From positions 62,001-126,000 of the forward strand of contig NZ_BMRZ01000018.1 in assembly GCF_014648895.1 (NCBI RefSeq): a stretch of 64,000 nt of DNA, written 5' to 3'. Below, piece after piece: positions 15,461 to 23,570 of the stretch. The stretch is from Streptomyces tanashiensis (GTDB lineage: Bacteria > Actinomycetota > Actinomycetes > Streptomycetales > Streptomycetaceae). Every line of letters starts with the position of its first letter. The first letter of the stretch is position 1. The position numbers were made by a program, and so were the translations under genes. Under the pieces are notes generated by a model that worked only from the letters and a program-made list of their open reading frames with translations, did not search any database and was not told the origin of the DNA.

Positions 15461-16126
15461 GTGTCCGTTCTCCTCGAGCAGCCCGCAAGCCTGGTCGCCT
15501 ACCGCCCGAACAAGCCGACGGCCATGGTCGTCGTGGCCGACCCACGCGTCCGCTCCACCGTCACCCGCCACCTGTGGGCCCTCGGAGTGCGCGACGTGAT
15601 CGAGGCGTCGTCCATCGCGGAGGCCCGTCCCCGCGTCGGCAACCCGCGCGACATCTGCGTTGCCGACGTCCACCTGCCCGACGGCAGCGGCCTGACCCTG
15701 CTGTCCGAGACCCGCGCCGCGGGCTGGCCCAACGGCCTCGCCCTCTCGGCCGCCGATGACATCGGCGCCGTACGCAACGCCCTGGCGGGCGGCGTGAAGG
15801 GCTATGTCGTCACCGGTACCCGCACCAACATCGGCCACCCCACCCGCCCCGGCGCCGCCCCCATCGGCGCCGGTGCGGCCCGCCTCGGCCACCGCCGCCC
15901 CCCGGGTGCCCCGAGCCACCCGGGCGGCTACCGCGAGCTCTCCGGCCGTGAGGTCGAGGTGCTGCGGCTCGTCGCGGAGGGCCAGTCGAACAAGGCGATC
16001 GGCGTCTCGATGGGCCTCTCCGCCCTGACCGTCAAGAGCCACCTCGCCCGCATCGCCCGCAAGCTGGGCACCGGCGACCGCGCCGGCATGGTCGCGGTGG
16101 CCCTGCGGACGGGCATCATCCACTGA
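15461..16126 (+). CDS. Orphan LuxR-type response regulator
   Basis: 221 aa. The N-terminal receiver-like domain has the phosphoacceptor Asp in CVADVHLPDGSG, a Ser in ALSAADD and the Lys in GGVKGYVV; only one acidic residue remains in the first acidic pocket (VVVADPRVR), so phosphorylation may be weak or absent. The C-terminal HTH is LSGREVEVLRLVAEG...TVKSHLARIARKLG. No histidine kinase is adjacent. The GTG start has a strong AGGAGG. The 240-bp upstream region is A/T-richer than average around 15300-15350 and probably holds the promoter. The family is conserved beside RNase D in Streptomyces as I recall. Confidence 0.85.
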   Translation: MSVLLEQPASLVAYRPNKPTAMVVVADPRVRSTVTRHLWALGVRDVIEASSIAEARPRVGNPRDICVADVHLPDGSGLTLLSETRAAGWPNGLALSAADDIGAVRNALAGGVKGYVVTGTRTNIGHPTRPGAAPIGAGAARLGHRRPPGAPSHPGGYRELSGREVEVLRLVAEGQSNKAIGVSMGLSALTVKSHLARIARKLGTGDRAGMVAVALRTGIIH

Positions 16127-16146
16127 CGGCCGGTGGACACGGGCCC

Positions 16147-16180
16147 GCGCCTGTCGACGGAACGTTCCGTCGACAGGCGC
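16147..16180 (+). terminator. 34-bp perfect palindrome, terminator
   Basis: Loopless perfect palindrome with two 17-bp arms centred between 16163 and 16164 (GCGCCTGTCGACGGAAC and its complement), 20 bp after the response regulator stop and before RNase D. Position fits a terminator; the exact palindromy would also allow protein binding. Confidence 0.6.
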
Positions 16181-16206
16181 TTGCCGTTCACCGATACCCT
16201 TGACAC

Positions 16207-17490
16207 GTGACCGACGCCCAAGAGACCGCAGCAGACACAGCACTGCGCACCACCGGGGGCGGCCCCCCGGACGACGATGTCCCTGCGAATGGGCTTCCGA
16301 TCCCGTTGCTGGAGCCCCGCGAGGGGATTCCGCCCGTCGTCGAGACCGAGGACGCCCTCGCCGAGGTGATCGCCGCGTTCGCCGCCGGAAGCGGCCCCGT
16401 GGCCGTGGACGCCGAGCGCGCCTCCGGCTACCGCTACGGCCAGCGCGCCTATCTCGTCCAGCTCCGCCGCGAGGGCGCGGGAACCGCGCTCATCGACCCC
16501 GTCGGCTGCCCCGACCTCTCGGGGCTCGGCGAGGCGCTCGCCGGGACCGAGTGGATCCTGCACGCCGCGACCCAGGACCTCCCGTGTCTGCGTGACATAG
16601 GCATGCTCCCCACCTCGCTCTTCGACACCGAGCTCGCCGGGCGTCTCGCGGGCTTCCCGCGCGTCGGCCTCGGCGCGATGGTCGAGTCCGTCCTCGGCTA
16701 CGCCCTGGAGAAGGGGCACTCCGCCGTCGACTGGTCCACCCGCCCGCTGCCCGAGCCGTGGCTCCGGTACGCGGCCCTGGACGTCGAGCTGCTCGTCGAC
16801 CTGCGGGACGCCCTGGAGAAGGAGCTGGACCGGCAGGGGAAGCTGGAGTGGGCCCACCAGGAGTTCGACGCGATCGCCTCGGCCCCGCCCGCCCCGCCGC
16901 GCAAGGACCCGTGGCGCCGGACCTCCGGCATGCACAAGGTGCGCCGCCGGCGTCAGATGGCGGTCGTACGGGAGCTGTGGACGGCCCGTGACAAGGTCGC
17001 CCAGCGGCGTGACGTCTCCCCCGGCAAGGTGCTCAGCGACGCGGCGATCGTGGAGGCCGCCCTCGCGGTGCCGGTGAACTCGGGCGCGCTCCTCGCGCTG
17101 CCCGGTTTCGGCAACCGGATGAACCGCCGCCAGCTGGAGCAGTGGCAGGCCGCGGTGGACCGGGCCAGGGCCCTCCCCGAGAGCGAGCTGCCCCAGCCGG
17201 GCCAGCAGGTCGCGGGGCCGCCCCCGCCGCGCGCCTGGGCGGACAAGGACCCGGTCGCGGCGGCCCGCCTCTCGGCGGCGCGCGCGGCGGTCTCGGCGCT
17301 CGCGGAGGAGCTGAACCTTCCGCAGGAGAACCTGATCACGCCCGACACCGTCCGCCGGGTGTGCTGGGAGCCGCCGTCGCCGGGCACCCCGGAGACGGTC
17401 GCGGCCGCCCTGACGGGCCACGGCGCCCGGCCGTGGCAGGTGGAGCTGGTGACCCCGCTGCTCGTGGAGGCGCTGACGGCGAGCGCGTGA
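16207..17490 (+). CDS. rnd: Ribonuclease D
   Basis: 427-aa 3'-to-5' exoribonuclease of the DEDDy group acting in tRNA and RNA maturation. Exonuclease residues are in VAVDAERASGYRYGQRAYLVQL (Asp, Glu), HAATQDLPCLRD (Asp) and YAALDVELLVDL (Tyr, Asp). The HRDC region follows around 235-310 (ELWTARDKVAQRRDVSPGKVLSD, LPGFGNR). The first 40 residues are disordered. The GTG start lacks a ribosome site; TACCCT ends six bases upstream, so the mRNA may be leaderless. Confidence 0.92.
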   Translation: MTDAQETAADTALRTTGGGPPDDDVPANGLPIPLLEPREGIPPVVETEDALAEVIAAFAAGSGPVAVDAERASGYRYGQRAYLVQLRREGAGTALIDPVGCPDLSGLGEALAGTEWILHAATQDLPCLRDIGMLPTSLFDTELAGRLAGFPRVGLGAMVESVLGYALEKGHSAVDWSTRPLPEPWLRYAALDVELLVDLRDALEKELDRQGKLEWAHQEFDAIASAPPAPPRKDPWRRTSGMHKVRRRRQMAVVRELWTARDKVAQRRDVSPGKVLSDAAIVEAALAVPVNSGALLALPGFGNRMNRRQLEQWQAAVDRARALPESELPQPGQQVAGPPPPRAWADKDPVAAARLSAARAAVSALAEELNLPQENLITPDTVRRVCWEPPSPGTPETVAAALTGHGARPWQVELVTPLLVEALTASA

Positions 17491-17507
17491 CCCCGCCCGA
17501 AGTGAGT

Positions 17508-17533
17508 CCCCGGCGCCCTCGGCGGCGCCGGGG
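17508..17533. terminator. Convergent terminator rnd / hydrolase
   Basis: Perfect 10-bp stem CCCCGGCGCC-CTCGGC-GGCGCCGGGG between the two convergent stop codons. Confidence 0.65.
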
Positions 17534-17544
17534 TCTCCGCCTTC

Positions 17545-18666
17545 CTACGGCAGCGGGCTGAGGTTGCCGTCGACGTCCATGTCGAAGACGCCGTGGGTCT
17601 TTCCGTCGACCTTGTGATGCTTGAGCCAGTGCTTCGAGAGCTCGTGCAGGTTCTTGTGCTGCATCTCCCAGGGCACCGAATGCCCCGCGCAGGCCAGCTT
17701 GACCATCAGCTTGTGGGAGCCGGCGACGGAGTCGTACAGCGCGGGGACCGAGAAGTTGAGTTCCGGGTTGGGGTTGGGGGGACTCGTGTTGGCCTGGGTG
17801 TCGAACTCCCCGTACACGAGGAGCACGGGCACGCTTCCGCCGAGTACTCCCCCCTTCTCCGCGGTGGCCTTGTTCCACCCCCACCGGGCGAAGTTCCTGA
17901 TCCGGTTGAGTCCGTCGTAGGACCCCCAGGTGCTGCCCACGTGGTCGGACCTCATGATCGCGTCCCACGCCGCCTCGACGACGTCGTCCTCACGCTGGCC
18001 GTCGCAGTGCACCTCGCCGCCCCAGCCGTTCTTGAATCCGCTCTTCGTGCCGAGGAAGGTCGGGAAGCCCGGCTGCGGCAGCGGGACCGGCGGGTTGGAC
18101 GAGCCCTGGGCCGGGAAGATCGGCGCCAGCAGGAACAGGCTCTCCACCCGCCCGGGATTCTTGACCGCGTACGGTCCCATCGTGAACGCGGCGGCGGACC
18201 ATCCGACGAAGGCGACCTTCTCGACGTCGCACTCCTCGCGGATGAACTCCACGACGGCGTGCAGTTCGTCCCGGTCGCTGTTGGAGTCGGTCAGCTGGTA
18301 CGGGTAGTTCGGCGGGCCCGGCGTGAATCCCGGCGGCCTCGGGGTCAGCAGGTGCTGGTGGGCGGGGTTGACGTTGCGGGGGTCGTCCATCATGGGCCGC
18401 GCCGAGAGGCCGGAGCCCTGGAGGTCCATCAGGAAGACGTCGTAGCCGGCCTGCGCCAGGGTCCCGGCCCAGCTGTACGTCTTGTACCGGAGGTCGAAGC
18501 CCGGGAGCACCGGGATGCTCCGGCCGTGGAGCATCAGGACCGGCTTGCGCTTCTGTCCGGGCGGCGTGCCGTTCCGCTCCCGTACGAAGAGCTCGACGAT
18601 CTGGCCCTTGTTCGCGGGGACGGTGGACTTGTGGTTGAGCCAGTGGTCGGTGGTGACGATGGCCAT
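17545..18666 (-). CDS. Alpha/beta hydrolase
   Basis: 373-aa cytoplasmic hydrolase without signal peptide. The nucleophile elbow is GWSAAAF (catalytic Ser), the acid is likely the Asp of VYGEFDTQ and the histidine is in LACAGHSVPWE. VLMLHGRSIPVLPGF and YDVFLMDLQGSG mark the oxyanion region. It is larger than a typical 270-aa esterase because of an insert with PPNYPYQLTDSNSDRDEL and a cap. Substrate unknown. It is monocistronic and divergent from fadA. Confidence 0.8.
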   Translation of the reverse strand: MAIVTTDHWLNHKSTVPANKGQIVELFVRERNGTPPGQKRKPVLMLHGRSIPVLPGFDLRYKTYSWAGTLAQAGYDVFLMDLQGSGLSARPMMDDPRNVNPAHQHLLTPRPPGFTPGPPNYPYQLTDSNSDRDELHAVVEFIREECDVEKVAFVGWSAAAFTMGPYAVKNPGRVESLFLLAPIFPAQGSSNPPVPLPQPGFPTFLGTKSGFKNGWGGEVHCDGQREDDVVEAAWDAIMRSDHVGSTWGSYDGLNRIRNFARWGWNKATAEKGGVLGGSVPVLLVYGEFDTQANTSPPNPNPELNFSVPALYDSVAGSHKLMVKLACAGHSVPWEMQHKNLHELSKHWLKHHKVDGKTHGVFDMDVDGNLSPLP

Positions 18667-18961
18667 GGGGGTCCGTTCTGTGTGCGGGTCCGGGGCGGAG
18701 CGCCCGGCCCGGCCAGCGTCGGCCCGCCGGGGAACGAACGCGACGCCACGGCCGCCCGCCTGGGCCCATCGGGTTGCCGGACCGTCCCAACGGAGGGGCG
18801 CGCGGAAGGGGCGCGCGCGATGGTGCGGGGTGTGACCTTCACCGCTTGGCCCTCAGGGGGTGGGCAGCCTGGTTACCCACAAGTAGCATGGGGGGAGCAA
18901 GCGCACGCTTAGGCGTGGGCCGCAGCAGCAGTGCCATCCCGCACCCTGGAGGAGAGCCATC
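18667..18961. promoter_or_regulatory. Divergent promoter region, hydrolase / fadAB
   Basis: 295 bp without a gene. An imperfect inverted repeat GTTACCCACAAGTAGC at 18872-18887, about 75 bp before the fadA GTG, has the GnTAC...GTAnC form of TetR-type operators near beta-oxidation genes, but I cannot assign a regulator. GGAGGAGAG directly precedes fadA as its ribosome site. Confidence 0.35.
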
Positions 18962-20176
18962 GTGCCTCGTACCGTCAGGGACGTCGTCTTCGTCGACGGC
19001 GTCCGCACCCCGTTCGGCAAGGCGGGCCCGAAGGGCATCTACCACGAGACCCGCGCCGACGACCTCGTCGTGAAGGCCATCCGGGAGCTGCTGCGCCGCA
19101 ACCCGGGCCTCGACCCCGCGAAGATCGACGAGGTCGCCATCGCCGCGACCACGCAGATCGGTGACCAGGGTCTGACCCTCGGCCGCACGGCGGGCATCCT
19201 CGCCGGGCTGCCGCAGTCGGTGCCGGGCTACTCCATCGACCGCATGTGCGCCGGCGCCCTCACGGCCGTCACGAGCGTCGCCGGTTCGATCGCCTTCGGC
19301 GCCTACGACGCCGTCATCGCCGGTGGCGTCGAGCACATGGGCCGCCACCCCATGGGTGAGGGCGTCGACCCGAACCCGCGCTTCGTGTCGGAGAAGCTCG
19401 TCGACGAGTCCGCCCTCTTCATGGGCATGACCGCCGAGAACCTGCACGACCGCTACCCGAGCATCACCAAGCTCCGCGCCGACGAGTACGCCGTGCGCTC
19501 GCAGGAGAAGGCCGCCAAGGCGTACGCCGACGGCAAGATCCAGCAGGACCTGGTGCCGATCTCGGTGCGCCGCACCGACCCCGCGGGCGGCGAGACCGGC
19601 TGGGGCCTGGTCACCGCCGACGAGCCGATGCGCCCGGGCACCACCCTGGAGTCGCTCGCCAACCTGAAGACGCCGTTCCGCGTCCACGGCAACGTCACCG
19701 CGGGCAACGCTGCCGGTCTCAACGACGGCGCCACCGCCTCGATCATCGCCTCCGAGGACTTCGCCCGGGAGAACGACCTCCCGGTCAAGATGCGCCTCGT
19801 CTCGTACGCCTTCGCCGGCGTCGAGCCCGAGGTCATGGGCTACGGCCCGATCCCCGCGACGGAGAAGGCGCTCGCGCAGGCCGGTCTCTCGATCGAGGAC
19901 ATCGGTCTCTTCGAGATCAACGAGGCCTTCGCGGTCCAGGTCCTCGCCTTCCTGGAGCACTACGGCATCGCCGACGACGACGCCCGCGTGAACCAGTACG
20001 GCGGCGCGATCGCCTACGGTCACCCGCTCGCCTCCTCCGGCGTCCGCCTGATGACGCAGCTGGCTCGCCAGTTCGAGGAGAACCCGCAGGTCCGTTACGG
20101 CCTCAACACCATGTGCGTCGGCTTCGGCATGGGCGCGACGGTCATCTGGGAGAACCCCCACTGGGAGGGCAAGTGA
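18962..20176 (+). CDS. fadA: Acetyl-CoA C-acyltransferase (thiolase)
   Basis: 404-aa thiolase, the last step of beta-oxidation: 3-ketoacyl-CoA plus CoA gives acetyl-CoA and a shortened acyl-CoA. The nucleophile Cys96 is in SIDRMCAGALTAV; GGVEHMGRHPMGEG, NEAFAVQVL, GGAIAYGHPLASSG (catalytic His) and NTMCVGFGMG (second Cys) are intact. The GTG start has a good ribosome site. The stop overlaps the fadB start by 4 bp (GTGA), giving coupled synthesis of the two subunits. Confidence 0.95.
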   Translation: MPRTVRDVVFVDGVRTPFGKAGPKGIYHETRADDLVVKAIRELLRRNPGLDPAKIDEVAIAATTQIGDQGLTLGRTAGILAGLPQSVPGYSIDRMCAGALTAVTSVAGSIAFGAYDAVIAGGVEHMGRHPMGEGVDPNPRFVSEKLVDESALFMGMTAENLHDRYPSITKLRADEYAVRSQEKAAKAYADGKIQQDLVPISVRRTDPAGGETGWGLVTADEPMRPGTTLESLANLKTPFRVHGNVTAGNAAGLNDGATASIIASEDFARENDLPVKMRLVSYAFAGVEPEVMGYGPIPATEKALAQAGLSIEDIGLFEINEAFAVQVLAFLEHYGIADDDARVNQYGGAIAYGHPLASSGVRLMTQLARQFEENPQVRYGLNTMCVGFGMGATVIWENPHWEGK

Positions 20177-22311
20177 GCACCACCGCCGAGCTTCTGAAGG
20201 GCGCCGCCGAGCTCTTCCCGGACGAGGTCGTCACCAGCGCCCACGTACGGCACTTCGAACTGCCCGCGGGTGCGGGCCGGTTCGCGCTGATCACGCTGGA
20301 CAACGGCTTCGACCACACCAAGCCGACCACCTTCGGCCCGCAGTCCCTCGCCAACCTGAACGCGGCGATCGACCAGGTCGAGGCCGAGGCCGCGAACGGT
20401 GACATCGTCGGCGTCGGCATCACCGGCAAGCCGTTCATCTTCGCCGTCGGCGCCGACCTCAAGGGCGTCGAGCTGCTCAAGAAGCACGACGAGGCGCTCG
20501 CCATCGGCAAGGGCGGCCACGACGTCTTCAAGCGCCTCTCCGCGCTCGCCGTCCCGACCTTCGCGTACTACAACGGCGCGGCCATGGGCGGCGGCGTCGA
20601 GGTCGGTCTGCACTGCACCTACCGCACCGTGTCGAAGGCCCTGCCGGCCTTCTCGCTGCCCGAGGTCTTCCTCGGCCTGGTGCCCGGCTGGGGCGGCTGC
20701 GCCATCCTGCCGAACCTGATCGGTGCCGAGAAGGCCGTCTCGGTCATCATCGAGAACTCGCTGAACCAGAACCGTCAGCTCAAGGGCAAGCAGGTCTTCG
20801 AGCTCGGCATCGCCGACGCGCTCTTCGAGGGTGCCGACTTCCTGGAGCAGTCGCTGATCTGGACGGCCTCCGTCCTCAACGGCTCCGTGACCGTCGAGCG
20901 TCCCGAGATCGACCGCGGCGAGGCCTGGGACCAGGCCGTCGCCAAGGGCCGCCTCGTCGCCGACTCCAAGGTGCACGGCGCCGCCCCCGCCGCCTACCGC
21001 GCCCTCGACATCATCGAGGCCGCCAAGGACGGCGACCTGCAGAAGGGCTTCGACGCCGAGGACCAGGCCCTCGCGGACCTGATCATGGGCGGCGAGCTGC
21101 GCTCCGGCATCTACGCCTTCAACCTGGTGCAGAAGCGCGGCAAGCGCCCCGCCGGTGCCCCGGACAAGTCCCTGGCCCGCCCGGTCACCAAGGTCGGTGT
21201 CGTCGGCGCCGGTCTGATGGCCTCCCAGCTGGCCCTGCTCTTCCTGCGCCGCCTCGAGGTGCCGGTCGTCCTGACCGACATCGACCAGGAGCGCGTCGAC
21301 AAGGGTGTGGGCTACGTCCACGCCGAGATCGAGAAGCTGCTCGGCAAGGGCCGCATCAACCAGGACAAGGCCAACCGTCTCAAGGGCCTGGTCTCCGGTG
21401 TCCTCGACAAGGCCGAGGGCTTCGCGGACGCGGACTTCATCATCGAGGCCGTGTTCGAGGAGATGTCCGTCAAGCAGAAGGTGTTCGCGGAGGTCGAGGC
21501 GGTCGCCCCGGCGCACGCGATCCTCGCCACCAACACCTCCTCGCTCTCCGTCTCGGAGATGGCCTCCAAGCTCCAGCACCCGGAGCGCGTGGTCGGCTTC
21601 CACTTCTTCAACCCGGTCGCGATCCTCCCGCTCCTGGAGATCGTCCGCGGCGAGAAGACGGACGACGCCTCCCTCGCCACCGCCTTCGGCGTGGCGAAGA
21701 AGCTGAAGAAGACCGCGGTCCTCACCAAGGACGCCCCGGCGTTCGTCGTGAACCGCATCCTCACCCGCTTCATGGGCGAGATCCAGAACGTCATCGACGA
21801 GGGCACCTCGGTCGAGACGGCCGAGAAGGCCATCGAGCCCCTCGGTCTGCCGATGTCGCCGCTGGTGCTCCTGGAGCTCGTCGGACCGGCGATCGGTCTG
21901 CACGTCTCCGAGACCCTCAACCGCTCCTTCCCCGAGCGCTTCACGGTCTCCCCCAACCTGAAGGCGGTCGTCGAGGCCGGCAAGCGCGGCTTCTACGTCT
22001 ACAACGCCGAGAACGGCTTCAAGCCGGAGCTCGACCCGGAGGTCGCCGCCCTCCTCGTCCAGGGCGACCTCGTCCTGACCGAGGAGCAGGTCCGCGACCG
22101 CGTCCTGGACGCGGTGGCGCAGGAGATCGGCCTGATGCTGGAGGAGGGTGTCGTCGCCGAGGCGCAGGACATCGACCTCTGCCTCATCACGGGCGCGGGC
22201 TGGCCCTTCCACCTGGGCGGCATCACGCCGTACCTGGACCGTGAGGGCGTCTCCGAGCGCGTCAACGGCAAGCGTTTCCTGGCCCAGGGCGTGGCGAGCG
22301 TCCCGGCGTAA
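20173..22311 (+). CDS. fadB: Fatty acid oxidation complex alpha subunit, enoyl-CoA hydratase / 3-hydroxyacyl-CoA dehydrogenase
   Basis: 712-aa bifunctional enzyme. Residues 1-310 are a crotonase-fold hydratase with the oxyanion Gly-Gly-Gly at 139-141 and acid residues Glu143 and Glu164 (SLPEVFLGLVPGWGG). Residues 340-700 are the dehydrogenase: NAD fold VGVVGAGLMASQLALL at 341-356, FHFFNPVAILPLLEIV with the catalytic His, and APAFVVNRILTRFM. The extended N-terminus and GVGITGKPFIFAVGADL are typical of actinobacterial FadB. It forms the trifunctional complex with the thiolase encoded upstream. Confidence 0.95.
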   Translation: MSTTAELLKGAAELFPDEVVTSAHVRHFELPAGAGRFALITLDNGFDHTKPTTFGPQSLANLNAAIDQVEAEAANGDIVGVGITGKPFIFAVGADLKGVELLKKHDEALAIGKGGHDVFKRLSALAVPTFAYYNGAAMGGGVEVGLHCTYRTVSKALPAFSLPEVFLGLVPGWGGCAILPNLIGAEKAVSVIIENSLNQNRQLKGKQVFELGIADALFEGADFLEQSLIWTASVLNGSVTVERPEIDRGEAWDQAVAKGRLVADSKVHGAAPAAYRALDIIEAAKDGDLQKGFDAEDQALADLIMGGELRSGIYAFNLVQKRGKRPAGAPDKSLARPVTKVGVVGAGLMASQLALLFLRRLEVPVVLTDIDQERVDKGVGYVHAEIEKLLGKGRINQDKANRLKGLVSGVLDKAEGFADADFIIEAVFEEMSVKQKVFAEVEAVAPAHAILATNTSSLSVSEMASKLQHPERVVGFHFFNPVAILPLLEIVRGEKTDDASLATAFGVAKKLKKTAVLTKDAPAFVVNRILTRFMGEIQNVIDEGTSVETAEKAIEPLGLPMSPLVLLELVGPAIGLHVSETLNRSFPERFTVSPNLKAVVEAGKRGFYVYNAENGFKPELDPEVAALLVQGDLVLTEEQVRDRVLDAVAQEIGLMLEEGVVAEAQDIDLCLITGAGWPFHLGGITPYLDREGVSERVNGKRFLAQGVASVPA

Positions 22312-22329
22312 CCACCGCAGGGCGTACGT

Positions 22330-22368
22330 GAACGGCCCCGGCACCTCGCACAGGTGCCGGGGCCGTTC
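22330..22368. terminator. Convergent terminator after fadB
   Basis: Perfect 17-bp stem (GAACGGCCCCGGCACCT and complement) with loop CGCAC, 18 bp beyond the fadB stop. Confidence 0.75.
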
Positions 22369-22391
22369 GCGTGCGTCCGGGAGGGGCGGGC

Positions 22392-23471
22392 TCAGCCTAT
22401 GGAGCGCCAGCCTTCGAGCAGCAGCCCCTCGGCCCCCACCTTCTGACGGGTGGTGACCGGCGTGCGCCCGTCGGCCACGGCCATCGCGACCAGGCCGCCG
22501 TCGAGGCCCCGGGTGAGGACGGTGTTCAGGTTCCCCTGCCGCTCCCCGGTCTCGGACCAGTTCAGGCCCTCCGCCTCCTGCTCGCTGGGGTAGGCGGCGA
22601 GGGCGAGCCTGCCGTCCTCGGACTGCTGGGCGAGGACCGTGCAGTCGAACCCGTCGATGAGACAGCGGGTGGCGGACAGACGGCCGGTGCCGACGGCCTT
22701 GCCCAGCGGCGTCGGCTCCAGGGAGCGCTCCGGCGACCAGGCGGTCACCTGCCCCTCCCCGTCGAGGTAGAAGAGCGTCGCGTGCCCGGAGGGTCCGATC
22801 ACGGCGGCGAGGGTGCCCATGACCACCGAGGTGGGCAGGATCTCCTCCCGGATCGGCTTCGCGCCGGCTTCGCGCTGCACGTAGCGGACGACACCCGTCG
22901 CGTGACAGGTGTACAGCTCGACGAGACCGGAACCGTTGGTGACGGCGACCGGCGAGGGGTCGGTCCTGGAGCCCTTCAGGTCCCACCACGGGTGCCAGCC
23001 GCCCGCGTCCTTCTGCGCGCGGACGCTGAGGCCGCCGCCGCCGTTCCGCACGAAGGCGTAGACACGGCCCTGGGCGTCCACGGCGACGGCCGGGTTGCCC
23101 GTCCAGGGGCCCTTGACGTTCGAGTGCCCCAGGGGCCGCCAGGCGGCCGCCGGACGGCCCGTCTGGAACTGGACGGCGTGCACCAGCTCGACGTGTCCCT
23201 CGTCCCCGCCCGTCGGCCGCAGGCCGACGAGGTGGACGTAGCGGTCGGCGCCCTGGCCGACGGCGAGGAACGCGGTCAGGCCCCCGCCGCCGAGGGAGAC
23301 CGGCCCGCTCCAGCCGCCGCCGGGCTCCTCGGTCCAGCGCACCACCTCTCCGTCCCGGGGCAGGTAGGCGCTGAACCGGCCCTCCTCCCCTCTGGTCAGC
23401 CAGCCGCCCTGGAGCACGGGGGCGGCGGGGCCGTGGGAACGGTCGGTGGGGGCCTGGGATCGATTCGCCAT
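22392..23471 (-). CDS. Hypothetical beta-propeller-like protein
   Basis: 359-aa protein without signal peptide. It is Gly/Trp rich with recurring short blade-like segments: GWSGPVSLGGGGLTAFLAVG, GNPAVAVDAQGRVYAFVRN, GSRTDPSPVAVTNGSGLVELY, SGHATLFYLDGEGQVTAWS, DGRLALAAYPS and DGGLVAMAVADG. This pattern is that of PLL-lectin or tectonin-like propellers, seen also in secreted sugar-binding proteins, but the protein looks cytoplasmic. Function unknown. A GTG five codons upstream is an alternative start. Confidence 0.65.
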   Translation of the reverse strand: MANRSQAPTDRSHGPAAPVLQGGWLTRGEEGRFSAYLPRDGEVVRWTEEPGGGWSGPVSLGGGGLTAFLAVGQGADRYVHLVGLRPTGGDEGHVELVHAVQFQTGRPAAAWRPLGHSNVKGPWTGNPAVAVDAQGRVYAFVRNGGGGLSVRAQKDAGGWHPWWDLKGSRTDPSPVAVTNGSGLVELYTCHATGVVRYVQREAGAKPIREEILPTSVVMGTLAAVIGPSGHATLFYLDGEGQVTAWSPERSLEPTPLGKAVGTGRLSATRCLIDGFDCTVLAQQSEDGRLALAAYPSEQEAEGLNWSETGERQGNLNTVLTRGLDGGLVAMAVADGRTPVTTRQKVGAEGLLLEGWRSIG

Positions 23472-23570
23472 GAGGGGATCCAGCACTCCGGTCGTCGGGA
23501 GGAGTTCGGGTACGAAGCGACTGTAGTCGCCCTCCCTGACGCTCTCCGCCGCGCCTACGGCCTCACCCGC

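Noticed and set aside
20095..22989. 964-codon minus-strand frame across fadB
   Set aside because: Low-complexity shadow of the strongly biased fadB codons; fadB has full-length homology on the plus strand.
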